Shown: piece after piece, positions 1-8,871 of the stretch
Layout: each line of letters begins with the position of its first letter
Numbering within the stretch: position 1 is the stretch's first letter
Assembly (NCBI GenBank): GCA_900550105.1
Contig: URQW01000017.1
Span: forward strand, 1-45,006
Length of the DNA: 45,006 nucleotides
Direction of reading: 5' to 3'
Origin: an uncultured Pelosinus sp.
GTDB taxonomy: Bacteria > Bacillota > Negativicutes > UMGS1260
The notes under the pieces: model-generated
Database searches by the model: none
Seen by the model: the letters and a program-made list of their open reading frames with translations, nothing else
What the model was told of the DNA's origin: nothing
Made by a program: the position numbers and the translations under genes

Positions 1-80
1 TTTTTAATGTAAAAGAAGTTAAATACCGTTATTTTTTAAGCTTTAATACATGTTAAACAGTTGTCTACTAAAAATAAATA

Positions 81-1484
81 ATGAACAAAAAAATTAGAAA
101 TACCATTTTTACGCTGCTTCCCCTTGTTATAATCTGGCTCACCCCGACGCCGGATGGATTGAAGCCACAGGCATGGCATTTATTTGCGATCTTTATGTCT
201 ACTGTAGTTGGTTTTATTTTGCAGCCAATTGCCAATGGCGCCATTGCTTTGATTAGTTTGATGATTGCTGTGCTTTCAGGGGTTCTAAATTTAAAACAGG
301 CCTTATCGGTTTTCTCTAACAGCACTGTATGGCTCATTGTATCAGCATTCTTATTTGCTCGCGGGTTTATTTTAACAGGCCTTGGCCAAAGGATTGCTTT
401 TGTTATCACTCGTTCTTTTGGTGACAGTACCTTGAAATTAGCTTATTCGCTGACCTTAAGTGATGTAATTATTGGACCAGCTACGCCATCGAATACAGCT
501 CGCGCTGGTGGTGTGTTATTTCCAATTGTGTCGAGTCTCTGTGCGTCCTTTAACTCGCAACCTGGACCGACGGCAAAACGACTCGGCAACTTTTTGATGC
601 TAGCCATGTTCCATGTAGATATTGTCGTATCAGCCATGTTTCTCACGGCAATGGCCGCAAATCCCTTGGCGATGGAACTGGCAAGAAAAACAGTCGGCGT
701 CGATGTAACCTGGGGAACCTGGTTCTTGGCTGCTGTTGTCCCCGGTGTTGTTGGTCTTATTGTAGTACCGTTAGTTGTTTACAAAATGTGTCCGCCTGAA
801 TTGAAAAAAACGCCGGAAGCAAAAGAATTTGCCCGGCAGGAACTGATTAAAATGGGTCCTATGACGATTCAGGAAAAAATCATGCTTGGCGTATTTATTA
901 TGGCGCTAGTACTGTGGGCAACTTCCAGCTTTACGCACTTGGAAGCAACGACAGTTGCGCTCTTAGGAATTTGTATTTTGCTTGCCACCGAGGTATTGAA
1001 ATGGAAACAAGTTATTGAAGAAAGTAAAGCTTGGGATTCACTCGTTTGGGTTGGCGCTGTAGTTGGTTTGGCTGGCTTCTTGAATTCCGCTGGTTTTATT
1101 GCTTGGTTTGCTAAAGGCGTAGCCCACGGTTTAGCCGGAACGAATTGGGTCGTTGCGCTTGTGGTAGCTGCCTTAACTTATCTTTATTCCCACTATGCTT
1201 TTGCGAGTATGACGGCGCACGTAACCGCTATGTATGCAGCTCTTGTTGCGGTAGCTGTGGCGGCAGGCGCTCCCGTTATGGTTACTGTATTGGCAATTGC
1301 CTTCATGGCGAATGTCTGCGGTTGTCTCACCCATTTTGGTACAGGTCCGGCGCCGATCTATTTTGGCGCTGGCTATGTCGATCAAAAAGAATGGTGGAAA
1401 ATGGGCTTTGTAATGTCTATCGTCCATGTCGTTGTTTGGCTTGGTATTGGCGGTATTTGGTGGAAAGTACTTGGTTTCTGGTAA
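81..1484 (+). CDS. DASS (SLC13/CitT-type) anion transporter
   Basis: A 467-residue polytopic membrane protein of the divalent anion:Na+ symporter/antiporter family, expected to move citrate, succinate or other di/tricarboxylates across the cytoplasmic membrane. Hydrophobic segments run almost end to end. The family signature around residues 130-145 (GPATPSNTARAGG) and the SHYAFASMTAHV stretch near residue 370 match CitT-like members. ATG at 81 is the only usable start, because an in-frame TAA lies at 75-77; no convincing Shine-Dalgarno precedes it. The CitA/CitB-like sensor pair and the citrate lyase genes follow on the same strand, so the substrate is probably citrate or a C4 exchange partner. 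Family assignment is firm; substrate is inferred from context. Confidence 0.88.
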   Translation: MNKKIRNTIFTLLPLVIIWLTPTPDGLKPQAWHLFAIFMSTVVGFILQPIANGAIALISLMIAVLSGVLNLKQALSVFSNSTVWLIVSAFLFARGFILTGLGQRIAFVITRSFGDSTLKLAYSLTLSDVIIGPATPSNTARAGGVLFPIVSSLCASFNSQPGPTAKRLGNFLMLAMFHVDIVVSAMFLTAMAANPLAMELARKTVGVDVTWGTWFLAAVVPGVVGLIVVPLVVYKMCPPELKKTPEAKEFARQELIKMGPMTIQEKIMLGVFIMALVLWATSSFTHLEATTVALLGICILLATEVLKWKQVIEESKAWDSLVWVGAVVGLAGFLNSAGFIAWFAKGVAHGLAGTNWVVALVVAALTYLYSHYAFASMTAHVTAMYAALVAVAVAAGAPVMVTVLAIAFMANVCGCLTHFGTGPAPIYFGAGYVDQKEWWKMGFVMSIVHVVVWLGIGGIWWKVLGFW

Positions 1485-1551
1485 AATAGGATTTTTCATG
1501 GTGAGCAGCGAACAATAGGTAGAAAAGATAGCAAGGAAGTGGAATGTTATT

Positions 1552-3132
1552 TTGCGTTTTTTACATCGCTTGCCGATTCAATACCATATTATGTTGCTCA
1601 CCATTTCGCTTGTTTGTTTGGTACTATTCATGGCTGGATATTTTACGGTTTCTAGTATTCAGCAGCAGGTGCAACAAGAAAAAGTAGAACAAGCTCTGGA
1701 CCTGGGTCATTTATTGGCGCAGGATAGCCGAGTGATTCAAGGGATGGAATCAGAGAATCCATCGGCTTATTTACAGCCTTTTGTCGAGCGGTGGCGCACG
1801 ACTACGGGCGCCAATTTTATTGTAATTGGCAATATGGATCAGATTCGCATTACCCATCCAATTCCCGAGTTAATTGGAACTCCCCTCACGGACTTATACC
1901 GTGAACCAGTGCTTCGTGGTGAAGATTATGTGTATTTGGGAAAAGGAGCACTTGAATCATCCCTGCGGGCCAATGTACCGATCTTTAACCTGCAAGGGCG
2001 ACAAATTGGTTTTATTTCTATCGGGTTTGCTTTATCTGATATTCATGAAGAAATCGCCCAAGATATTGATAAACTTCTGCCAGGCATTATTGCCGCGTTG
2101 CTTTTAAGTGTGATTGGTTCCATCTGGCTTTCCACAAAAATTAAGCAGACGATTTACGGCTTAGAGCCTTATCAGATTGCCGGGCTTATGCAAGAACGCG
2201 AAGCCACATTGTCGGCGGTTCATGAAGGGCTTATATCGGTAAATCGTCACTTAGAAATTACGCTTTTAAATGAAGAAGCGGCTGTGACTTTTGCCGTTTC
2301 ACGCGAACAAAGCCAGGGAATGGCTTTTGATAGACTCTTATCGCGCCATCATTTACAAGCGGTGATCCAAACTGGTCAGGCCATGTATAATGAAGAATAT
2401 CGTGTCAATGATAGCATTATTGTGGGGAACAGTGTGCCAATTTGGGTAGAAGGACAGGTTGTCGGCGCAGTATTTACCTTTCGGGATCGTACCGAAATGA
2501 CGCGCTTAGCCGAAGAGATGACCGGAATTCATCGGCTTGTGGATGTACTCAGAGCGCAAAACCATGAGTTTAAGAATAAAATGCATACTGTAGCTGGCTT
2601 AGTGCAATTAGGCTGCTATGACCAAGCCGTTGACTTTATCGTAGAAAATACGTCCAATCAAGAGGGCGATTTTGAAAAACTACGCGGTCAAATCAAAGAC
2701 TCTGTAACTTTTGGTTTGCTTTTAGGTAAGTGCAGCAGAGCGCAAGAATTAGGAATTTCACTGGTTATTGATGACGCAACGTCATTAGGCAATCTGCCAG
2801 GAAATTTGACCAGTGGCGATCTTGTTATTATTTTAGGTAATCTCATCGAAAATGCTTTTGAAGCTGTCAGTGAAACAATAGAAAAAAGGGTACGCGTGAA
2901 GATTTGCGAAGTACCAGCAGGACTTATTATTGAAGTGGAAAATAGTGGTCCGGCCATCGCCGCAGAATTAGGCGACAGTATTTTTGCGCGAGGTATTTCG
3001 ACAAAAGGGAAAGGCCGCGGCTTAGGTCTAGCTTTAGTACAGGAAAAGGTCTTGATTCATGGCGGCCGAATTTCTTATTGCAATCTCCCGCAAGGTGGGG
3101 TATTATTTGCTTTGAATATTCCGGCGGGATAG
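1552..3132 (+). CDS. CitA/DcuS-family sensor histidine kinase
   Basis: Membrane sensor kinase of the CitA/DpiB/DcuS family, 526 residues. An N-terminal membrane helix (about 13-33) is followed by an extracytoplasmic Cache/PAS-like domain with an R-x-T-H-P motif (RITHP) and S-L-R-A-N. These fall where R/H residues bind carboxylates in CitA and DcuS. A second helix lies near 175-195, then a cytoplasmic PAS domain. The phospho-acceptor is in NHEFKNKMH (His338), and the ATPase domain has N-box ENAFEAV and G-box GLGLAL. TTG at 1552 is chosen because AAGGAAGTGG lies 10-20 bases upstream. The response regulator gene starts 6 bases after the stop. Likely senses external citrate or a related acid; exact ligand unknown. 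Confidence 0.9.
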   Translation: MRFLHRLPIQYHIMLLTISLVCLVLFMAGYFTVSSIQQQVQQEKVEQALDLGHLLAQDSRVIQGMESENPSAYLQPFVERWRTTTGANFIVIGNMDQIRITHPIPELIGTPLTDLYREPVLRGEDYVYLGKGALESSLRANVPIFNLQGRQIGFISIGFALSDIHEEIAQDIDKLLPGIIAALLLSVIGSIWLSTKIKQTIYGLEPYQIAGLMQEREATLSAVHEGLISVNRHLEITLLNEEAAVTFAVSREQSQGMAFDRLLSRHHLQAVIQTGQAMYNEEYRVNDSIIVGNSVPIWVEGQVVGAVFTFRDRTEMTRLAEEMTGIHRLVDVLRAQNHEFKNKMHTVAGLVQLGCYDQAVDFIVENTSNQEGDFEKLRGQIKDSVTFGLLLGKCSRAQELGISLVIDDATSLGNLPGNLTSGDLVIILGNLIENAFEAVSETIEKRVRVKICEVPAGLIIEVENSGPAIAAELGDSIFARGISTKGKGRGLGLALVQEKVLIHGGRISYCNLPQGGVLFALNIPAG

Positions 3133-3138
3133 GGTGAA

Positions 3139-3816
3139 ATGATGAATGCATTAAAAGTTCTTATAGTAGAAGATGATCCGCTTGTTGCCGATATTAATCG
3201 ACGTTTTACCGAAGCGGTAGAGGGGTTTGCCATTGTCGGGATTGCTAGCGACGGGAAGCAAGCTTTAGACATGATTGCCGCAGAAAAACCGGATTTGATT
3301 CTGCTTGATGTATATATGCCTCATATTGATGGCGTCGAAGTATTGACCTTGATTCGCAAACAGGAGGTTCCTGTTGATGTAATCTTAATTACCGCTGCCA
3401 GTGACGGCGATACAATTAGCAAAATTATTCGCTCTGGTGTTGTCGATTATTTAATCAAACCCTTCAAATTTGAACGCTTTCGAACGGCCTTGGAATCTTA
3501 TCGCGATTTTCAGATATCTGTACAGGGCAAACAGGCTTTTAGCCAAAAAGAACTGGACAAATTTTTAGTGCCGAAAGTGATCGGGAAAGATGTACTACTG
3601 CCGAAAAATTTGCAGCAGCAGACATTAAAATCCATTGAAGAATTTTTGATCAGTCAGCATGAACCCCAATCAGCCGAAGATGTGGCTGAAAAAGTAGGGA
3701 TTTCCCGTGTTACAGCACGGCGCTATCTTGAATATTTTGTGCAGGAAGGAAGGGTTAGCATGATATTGGACTATTTGCCATTAGGCCGTCCGATTCATCG
3801 CTATCAGATTCGATGA
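3139..3816 (+). CDS. CitB/DcuR-family response regulator
   Basis: Response regulator of 225 residues. The N-terminal receiver has acidic residues EDD at 11-13, phospho-acceptor Asp57 in LILLDVYMP, and conserved K in KPFKFERF. The C-terminal helix-turn-helix (VGISRVTARRYLEYF) is the CitB/DcuR type. It partners the kinase immediately upstream. The start ATG follows AGGGTGA, which overlaps the kinase stop; ATG at 3142 is an alternative two-base-shifted choice in the same frame. Its stop overlaps the start of citXG (ATGA), showing translational coupling. By family precedent it should activate citrate-fermentation genes; no binding site can be identified from this window alone. Confidence 0.9.
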   Translation: MMNALKVLIVEDDPLVADINRRFTEAVEGFAIVGIASDGKQALDMIAAEKPDLILLDVYMPHIDGVEVLTLIRKQEVPVDVILITAASDGDTISKIIRSGVVDYLIKPFKFERFRTALESYRDFQISVQGKQAFSQKELDKFLVPKVIGKDVLLPKNLQQQTLKSIEEFLISQHEPQSAEDVAEKVGISRVTARRYLEYFVQEGRVSMILDYLPLGRPIHRYQIR

Positions 3817-5198
3817 CACTGATTACAGGAACAACAACCAATTTAGAGGCCATGCTTTTGGCCAAAGAAAATCGTTATAATCGCCAGCTTTCCTGGCTTG
3901 ATCGCTGGCAGAAAACACTTGTGAGCATTACGATCAATATGCCTGGTTCAATAAAAGATAGCTGGTATAGTAAAGAGCTTCTGGACTTTGCTGTAGCGAA
4001 GGTCACCGAACAAGCGCCAGTGCTTGCGGCTGAGACGGTCTATTTAGCAACAGGACCTGAAGCCTTACTCTCTGTTGATGCGCCAGGGGCTAGCGTGAAA
4101 GAAATTTGCGCTACCATTGAAGGGGCGAGTTCTTTTGGACGGTTGCTCGATATTGACGTTTTTACAGCCGAGGGAGAATTGCTGTCAGCGCGGGAACAAC
4201 GTGGTCTTAGACGTTGCTTTGTTTGTAACGAACCAGCTCTTTTCTGTATGCGCGAGGCCAGTCACAGTCAAGCAGACATTCGACAAGGAGTGGAAAAGCT
4301 TCTATATGCTTTTCTAGCGGAGCGTTCGAAGAAGTTTCGCGTTCAAACGGCTGAAATTGGCGCTTTAGCGGTAGAAGCGATGTTGTATGAGGTATCATGT
4401 ACACCATCGCCAGGCTTAGTCAATCGGTATCATAGCGGTGCACACCAAGATATGGATTTTTATACTTTTATGGCTAGCAGTGCGGCCTTGTCTTCCTACA
4501 TGACTCGTTTTGCCGAAGCTGGCTGGCAGTTTCCTGGTGAACTTTCGCAGCTCTTGCCAGTATTGCGTTTGATTGGCATCGAAGCGGAGCAAGCCATGTT
4601 TCGATCTACTCAAGGCGTCAATACGCAAAAAGGCTTGATTTTTTCTTTAGGGATTGTTGCCGCCGCCGCTGGCTATTTGCAGCGTCAGGGGAAAAACTGT
4701 GAAGAGTTTCTGTACAAAGCTGTTGCTACTGTGACCCAAGGGCTTGTGGCAAAAGAATTAGCTGGTCGGATTACCCGGCCGGAAGAAAAGCTCACGGCTG
4801 GTGAACGACTTTATAAAGAGTATCAAGTGGCGGGAATTCGCGGTGAAATGGAAGCCGGATTGCCTGCAATTAGGCAGCATGCTATGCCGCAGCTCAAGCA
4901 GTCTTTGGACAAGGGGTTATCACTCAATGACGCTTTAGGCGAGACTTTGCTTTGTCTGATGACTTGTGTGGATGATACGACCGTGATGAACCGCCATTCG
5001 CCTGAGGTCATGCGCTGTTGGGTAAAAGAACAGGTTGAACCGATTTTTACGGCAGGCGGTCTGGCAACCAAAGCGGGAAAAGTGCAATACCAAGCAATGG
5101 AAGATTTATTTGTGAAGAAAAATATTAGTCCAGGCGGAGCGGCTGATTTATTAGCTGTAACCTGGTTTTTATATCAGTTATTTCAAAAAAAATCATAA
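3813..5198 (+). CDS. citXG: CitX-CitG fusion: citrate lyase prosthetic-group assembly enzyme
   Basis: A 461-residue fusion. Residues about 1-175 match CitX (apo-citrate lyase phosphoribosyl-dephospho-CoA transferase), with GRLLDIDVF and RRCFVCNEPA. Residues about 180-461 match CitG (triphosphoribosyl-dephospho-CoA synthase), with SCTPSPGLVNRYHSGAHQDM and TQGVNTQKGLIFSLG. Together they make the prosthetic group from dephospho-CoA and ATP and attach it to CitD. Such CitXG fusions are known in Haemophilus and several Firmicutes. The ATG overlaps the response-regulator stop by 4 bases. citDEF begins about 190 bases downstream behind its own operator, so it is probably a separate transcription unit. 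No citC ligase gene is present alongside. Confidence 0.92.
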   Translation: MTLITGTTTNLEAMLLAKENRYNRQLSWLDRWQKTLVSITINMPGSIKDSWYSKELLDFAVAKVTEQAPVLAAETVYLATGPEALLSVDAPGASVKEICATIEGASSFGRLLDIDVFTAEGELLSAREQRGLRRCFVCNEPALFCMREASHSQADIRQGVEKLLYAFLAERSKKFRVQTAEIGALAVEAMLYEVSCTPSPGLVNRYHSGAHQDMDFYTFMASSAALSSYMTRFAEAGWQFPGELSQLLPVLRLIGIEAEQAMFRSTQGVNTQKGLIFSLGIVAAAAGYLQRQGKNCEEFLYKAVATVTQGLVAKELAGRITRPEEKLTAGERLYKEYQVAGIRGEMEAGLPAIRQHAMPQLKQSLDKGLSLNDALGETLLCLMTCVDDTTVMNRHSPEVMRCWVKEQVEPIFTAGGLATKAGKVQYQAMEDLFVKKNISPGGAADLLAVTWFLYQLFQKKS

Positions 5199-5246
5199 AT
5201 ATTTTGCAAAATCTGCGAAAAGTAGTAAAAATTTAGCTGGGAATTT

Positions 5247-5261
5247 GGTATACTGTATACT
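5247..5261. promoter_or_regulatory. GntR-type operator upstream of citD
   Basis: GGTATACTGTATACT, a near-perfect dyad (GTATAC-N-GTATAC type), lies 126 bases before citD and contains TATACT elements that could serve as a -10. The same motif recurs at 13012, 16933 and, degenerately, 12157. It is therefore assigned by inference to the GntR/FCD regulator encoded at 12259. Confidence 0.6.
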
Positions 5262-5387
5262 GATATGGTTTTCGTTTTGTTGTTTAGCTGACTAGAACAA
5301 TGAAGATTCCAAAAGTAATCGAAAGTGTTTTTGTCAGACTAAAGATAAGTTACTAAGTTAAGCAAAAAAGTATATGGAGGGATCGAA

Positions 5388-5660
5388 GTGAGTCAAATTG
5401 TACAAATGGCGGTTGCCGGCACGATGGAGTCCAATGATATTTATATCACGGTAGCGCCAGCGACGGCAGGAGCAGGTCTCGCAATTGAATTGACCAGTCC
5501 GGTATTGAAACAGTATGGTAAACAGATCAAAGCGGTCATTGAAGCCGTACTTGCCGAAAATGGTGTTACAGAAGCAATCATTAAAGCCAGTGATAAAGGC
5601 GCTTTGGATTGCACAATACGGGCACGACTGAAAACAGCTCTTAATAGAGCAATGAAGTGA
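5388..5660 (+). CDS. citD: Citrate lyase acyl carrier protein (gamma subunit)
   Basis: The 90-residue acyl carrier subunit of citrate lyase. The AGTMESND motif places the serine that carries the phosphoribosyl-dephospho-CoA arm at Ser15 (Ser14 in the Klebsiella protein). GTG at 5388 follows GGAGG (5375-5379) at good spacing. It is first of three tightly packed genes citD-citE-citF. The arm is made and attached by the CitXG fusion encoded upstream, and it must then be acetylated by CitC, which is absent from the window. A GntR-type dyad lies in the leader. Confidence 0.93.
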   Translation: MSQIVQMAVAGTMESNDIYITVAPATAGAGLAIELTSPVLKQYGKQIKAVIEAVLAENGVTEAIIKASDKGALDCTIRARLKTALNRAMK

Positions 5661-5670
5661 GGTGCGAATA

Positions 5671-6555
5671 GTGGAAAAACTGAGAAGAACAATGATGTTT
5701 GTCCCTGGCAACAATCCAGGAATGCTGCAAAATGCTGATATTTATGGCGCCGATACGATTATTCTTGATTGTGAAGACGCAGTCTCGATTGCCGAAAAAG
5801 ATTCGGCACGTAATTTAGTGTACCATGCCATTAAAGAAATGAATTATCAAACGGAAGTCGCTGTCCGTATTAATCATATTTCGACGCCTTACGGCTGGGA
5901 TGACCTGGAACTGATTTTGGGAGCAAAACCTGATTTGATTCGTCTGCCTATGGCGCAAGATGCTGACGAAATTAAGCAAATTGATGCATTTATTACGAAA
6001 GCCGAAGAAAAACATGGTTTTGAGCATGGTTCGATTCGGATGATGGCAGCGATTGAAACGCCGCGCGGTTTGCGCAATGCCTATGATATTGCTTCGGCTA
6101 GCCCGCGTATGGTGGCCATTGCCATTGGCGCGGAAGACTTTATTGCCAACTTAAAAACATCCCGCAGCGCTTCTGGTCGAGAACTGGTAGTCGCTCGTGG
6201 TCAATTGATTCTTGCCGCGCGTGAAGCAGGAATTCAGTGCATTGATACCGTGTACTCTGATGTCAATAATGAAGAAGGCTTTAAAAATGAGCTGCAGCTC
6301 ATTAAAGAATTGGGTTTTGACGGCAAATCGGTCATTAATCCGCGTCAGGTTCCGATTGTGCATCAATTCTTTACGCCGACGGAAAAAGAAATTGACTATG
6401 CAGAACGGGTTCTTGCCGCTTATAAAGAAGCGCTAGCCAAGAATTCTGGCGTAATTTCGCTCAATGGTAAAATGATTGACTTACCGATTGTAGCCAGAGC
6501 CGAGCGGACGCTCGCTTATGCCCAGGCTGCGTCTGGACAAGGAGGCAAAGCGTAA
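5671..6555 (+). CDS. citE: Citrate lyase beta subunit (citryl-ACP lyase)
   Basis: The CitE subunit, about 294 residues, which splits citryl-ACP into oxaloacetate and acetyl-ACP. The HpcH/HpaI aldolase-type fold is recognisable from LRRTMMFVPGNNPGM at the N-terminus, IILDCEDAVS (metal/substrate acid residues), AIETPRGLRNA and AIGAEDF. The start is placed at GTG 5671 because GAGGTG at 5659-5664 is correctly spaced; a GTG at 5662 would overlap that site. The stop TAA shares its last A with the ATG of citF, so the two are translationally coupled. Length is normal for the family. Confidence 0.93.
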   Translation: MEKLRRTMMFVPGNNPGMLQNADIYGADTIILDCEDAVSIAEKDSARNLVYHAIKEMNYQTEVAVRINHISTPYGWDDLELILGAKPDLIRLPMAQDADEIKQIDAFITKAEEKHGFEHGSIRMMAAIETPRGLRNAYDIASASPRMVAIAIGAEDFIANLKTSRSASGRELVVARGQLILAAREAGIQCIDTVYSDVNNEEGFKNELQLIKELGFDGKSVINPRQVPIVHQFFTPTEKEIDYAERVLAAYKEALAKNSGVISLNGKMIDLPIVARAERTLAYAQAASGQGGKA

Positions 6556-8105
6556 TGAAAAATGCAATAGGCAGAGAAATTCCCAGTGTGATTGCTGGAT
6601 TTGATACATTTGAACTGTACGCAGGACCGTTTGCTAGACAGCTTTCCGGCGCTGTACGAGGCCCGAAGCTGAGAAGCGTAACGCCGCGCAGTAATAAAAT
6701 TTTAGCCTCCATTGAAGCCGCGATTGATGCAGTAGGCTTAAAAGACGGCATGACGATTTCCTTCCATCATCATTTCCGTAATGGCGATAAGATTTTAAAT
6801 CGCGTAGTGGAAGCTATTGCTAAAAAAGGCATTAAAGATATTACTTTGTCGCCCAGCTCTTTGAGTACGGTCAATGACGCTATTATTCCGTTTATTGAAC
6901 AAGGCGTTATTACGGCTATTGAAACAAGCGGCGCCCGCGGCAAGCTGGGAAGATTCTTAACAGCAGGCCACAAAAACCTGAAAAAACCGCTCCATATTCG
7001 TTCTCATGGCGGTCGCGCCAGAGCAATTGAAAGCGGCGATATTCATATTGATGTAGCGTTCCTTGGCGCACCAGCTTGTGACCGTTTTGGCAACATTAAC
7101 GGGACACAAGGTCAGTCGGCCTGCGGTTCTTTAGGCTATGCCATTCAAGATGCTGCTTTTGCCGATCAGGTTGTAGCGATTACAGATCATCTAGTGGATC
7201 ATCCGTTGTTCCCGATCAGCATTCCCCAAACGCAGATTGATTACATCGTAGAAGTAGACAGCATCGGTGATGCTGCGGGAATCGCTTCCGGCGCGCTTCG
7301 CTATACGAAAGATCCGAAAGAATTGTTGATTGCGCAGTATGCAGCAGGCATTATTGAACACTCCGGCTATCTGAAAAATGATTTTTCTGTACAGCTAGGC
7401 AGTGGCGGTGCATCCATGGCTGTAGGCCGATTTATCAAGAGCAAAATGCAAGAGCAAGGGATTGTCGGCAGCTTTGGCGTCGGCGGTATGACCGGCGTAT
7501 TTGCGGAAATGATGGAAGAAGGCCTCTTTAAAATGATGTTCGATGTGCAGAGCTTTGATATTCCGGCTATCGAATCGATTAAGAAAAACCTGAACCATGT
7601 AGAAATGTCGGCGTCGTACTATGCGAATCCGCATAATGGCGGCCCGATTGTGAATAATCTTGATGTAGTCATCTTAAGCGCTACGGAAGTAGACGTGGAC
7701 TTTAACGTCAATGTAATTACTGACTCGAACGGCGTTATTATGGGCGCATCAGGCGGTCATAGTGATACAGCGGCTGGCGCCAAAATGTCAATCGTTGTAG
7801 CACCGCTGTTGCGTGGCCGTCTGCCGATGGTTAAAGAATCCGTGCAGACCGTCGTAACGCCAGGGGAAACGGTAGACGTAATCGTTACGGAACGCGGGAT
7901 TGCTGTAAATCCGAAACGCCCAGATCTTGTGGATCAGCTGAAACATGCGCCGCTGCCGATTGTTTCCATTGAGGAACTGCAGGCGAAAGCTTATGAATTG
8001 GCAGGCAAACCGGAAGAAATTGAAGTCACTGATGATGTTGTCGGTGTAGTAGAATATCGCGATGGTACGATTATCGATGTTATCCGTCGTCCAGTAGAAA
8101 AATAA
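6555..8105 (+). CDS. citF: Citrate lyase alpha subunit (citrate:acetyl-ACP transferase)
   Basis: The CitF subunit, 516 residues, exchanges acetate on the ACP for citrate, forming citryl-ACP. It is a CoA-transferase-family protein of typical length. Recognisable stretches include the N-terminal GREIPSVI, TISFHHHFRNGDKI near 75, SGARGKLG, and VQLGSGGASMAVGRF around residue 280. It is the last gene of citDEF, its ATG sharing one base with the citE stop. A strong bidirectional terminator follows at 8116-8162, and a second sensor pair converges from the other strand. Confidence 0.94.
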   Translation: MKNAIGREIPSVIAGFDTFELYAGPFARQLSGAVRGPKLRSVTPRSNKILASIEAAIDAVGLKDGMTISFHHHFRNGDKILNRVVEAIAKKGIKDITLSPSSLSTVNDAIIPFIEQGVITAIETSGARGKLGRFLTAGHKNLKKPLHIRSHGGRARAIESGDIHIDVAFLGAPACDRFGNINGTQGQSACGSLGYAIQDAAFADQVVAITDHLVDHPLFPISIPQTQIDYIVEVDSIGDAAGIASGALRYTKDPKELLIAQYAAGIIEHSGYLKNDFSVQLGSGGASMAVGRFIKSKMQEQGIVGSFGVGGMTGVFAEMMEEGLFKMMFDVQSFDIPAIESIKKNLNHVEMSASYYANPHNGGPIVNNLDVVILSATEVDVDFNVNVITDSNGVIMGASGGHSDTAAGAKMSIVVAPLLRGRLPMVKESVQTVVTPGETVDVIVTERGIAVNPKRPDLVDQLKHAPLPIVSIEELQAKAYELAGKPEEIEVTDDVVGVVEYRDGTIIDVIRRPVEK

Positions 8106-8115
8106 GTAAAACGCA

Positions 8116-8162
8116 AAGACACTCTCCTTTACAGTACTTTTGTAGAGGGAGTGTCTTTTTTT
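8116..8162. terminator. Bidirectional intrinsic terminator between citF and the second regulator
   Basis: GACACTCTCC and GGGAGTGTC form a hairpin followed on the + strand by a run of seven to eight T. The minus strand has TTTGCGTTTT after the same stem. The hairpin abuts the stop codon of the convergent response regulator at 8161. Confidence 0.85.
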
Positions 8163-8871
8163 ACTTTCCAAGGCTATTTTTGTTTAAAGAATAAGTGGAG
8201 CTTAGTTTGAAGCGGTTTATAGGTCGGCCGACTGAGGAATAATCCAAGGTTTTATTTGCCATATTTTGCTCGACAAGATACTCTAAATAGCGGCGAATTG
8301 TTCCTCGAGAAATGCCAATATCTGAAGCAACTTCTTCAGCAGAAAGAAATTTAGTTTGTTTACTTAAATAATTTACTAGCGTATCGAGCGTGGCCGGAGA
8401 AAAATTTTTAGGAGTATTATTAGAAGCGGTTTTTTTATCAGACACTAGCAAGATATCGATATCAGCTTGGTTAAGCTGGTCTTGTTCATGTGTTTTATAA
8501 AAAAACTCACGATAGCGTTCTAATACAGCTTGATATCGTTCAAATTGAAACGGCTTTTCAATATAGGCAATCACACCGCGTCTCAGCACTTTGGTGATGG
8601 TCTTCGTATCGTCAGCAGCGCTTATTACAATGATATCAACATTATGTTCATCTTTACGCAAAATATCTAATGTTTCAAGTCCCGTAAGCTGCGGGAGATA
8701 TAAATCTAAAATAATAAGATCGACAGGATTTTGGCTAATAAAATCTAAAGCCTCGTGTCCCGTTTTTGCCAAGCCCACTACGGTAAAGTTTTCTACACTT
8801 TCGGTGAATTGTTTATTGATATGGGATACCATAGGATCATCTTCTACGATTAATACTTTAATTTTATTCAT
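8161..8871 (-). CDS. Second CitB/DcuR-family response regulator
   Basis: A 236-residue response regulator, paralogous to the one at 3139. The receiver has EDD at 10-12 and phospho-acceptor Asp56 in LIILDLYLP. The C-terminal helix-turn-helix is IGISRGTIRRYLEYL. The longer reading frame to 8913 is rejected because GGGAGGATAA sits directly before the ATG at 8871, whose product begins MNKIKVLIVEDD. The start overlaps the kinase stop by 8 bases (ATGAATAA), so the pair is co-translated. The nearest divergent target is the CitS-type transporter at 10659, which it probably activates (inference). Confidence 0.9.
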   Translation of the reverse strand: MNKIKVLIVEDDPMVSHINKQFTESVENFTVVGLAKTGHEALDFISQNPVDLIILDLYLPQLTGLETLDILRKDEHNVDIIVISAADDTKTITKVLRRGVIAYIEKPFQFERYQAVLERYREFFYKTHEQDQLNQADIDILLVSDKKTASNNTPKNFSPATLDTLVNYLSKQTKFLSAEEVASDIGISRGTIRRYLEYLVEQNMANKTLDYSSVGRPINRFKLSSTYSLNKNSLGK

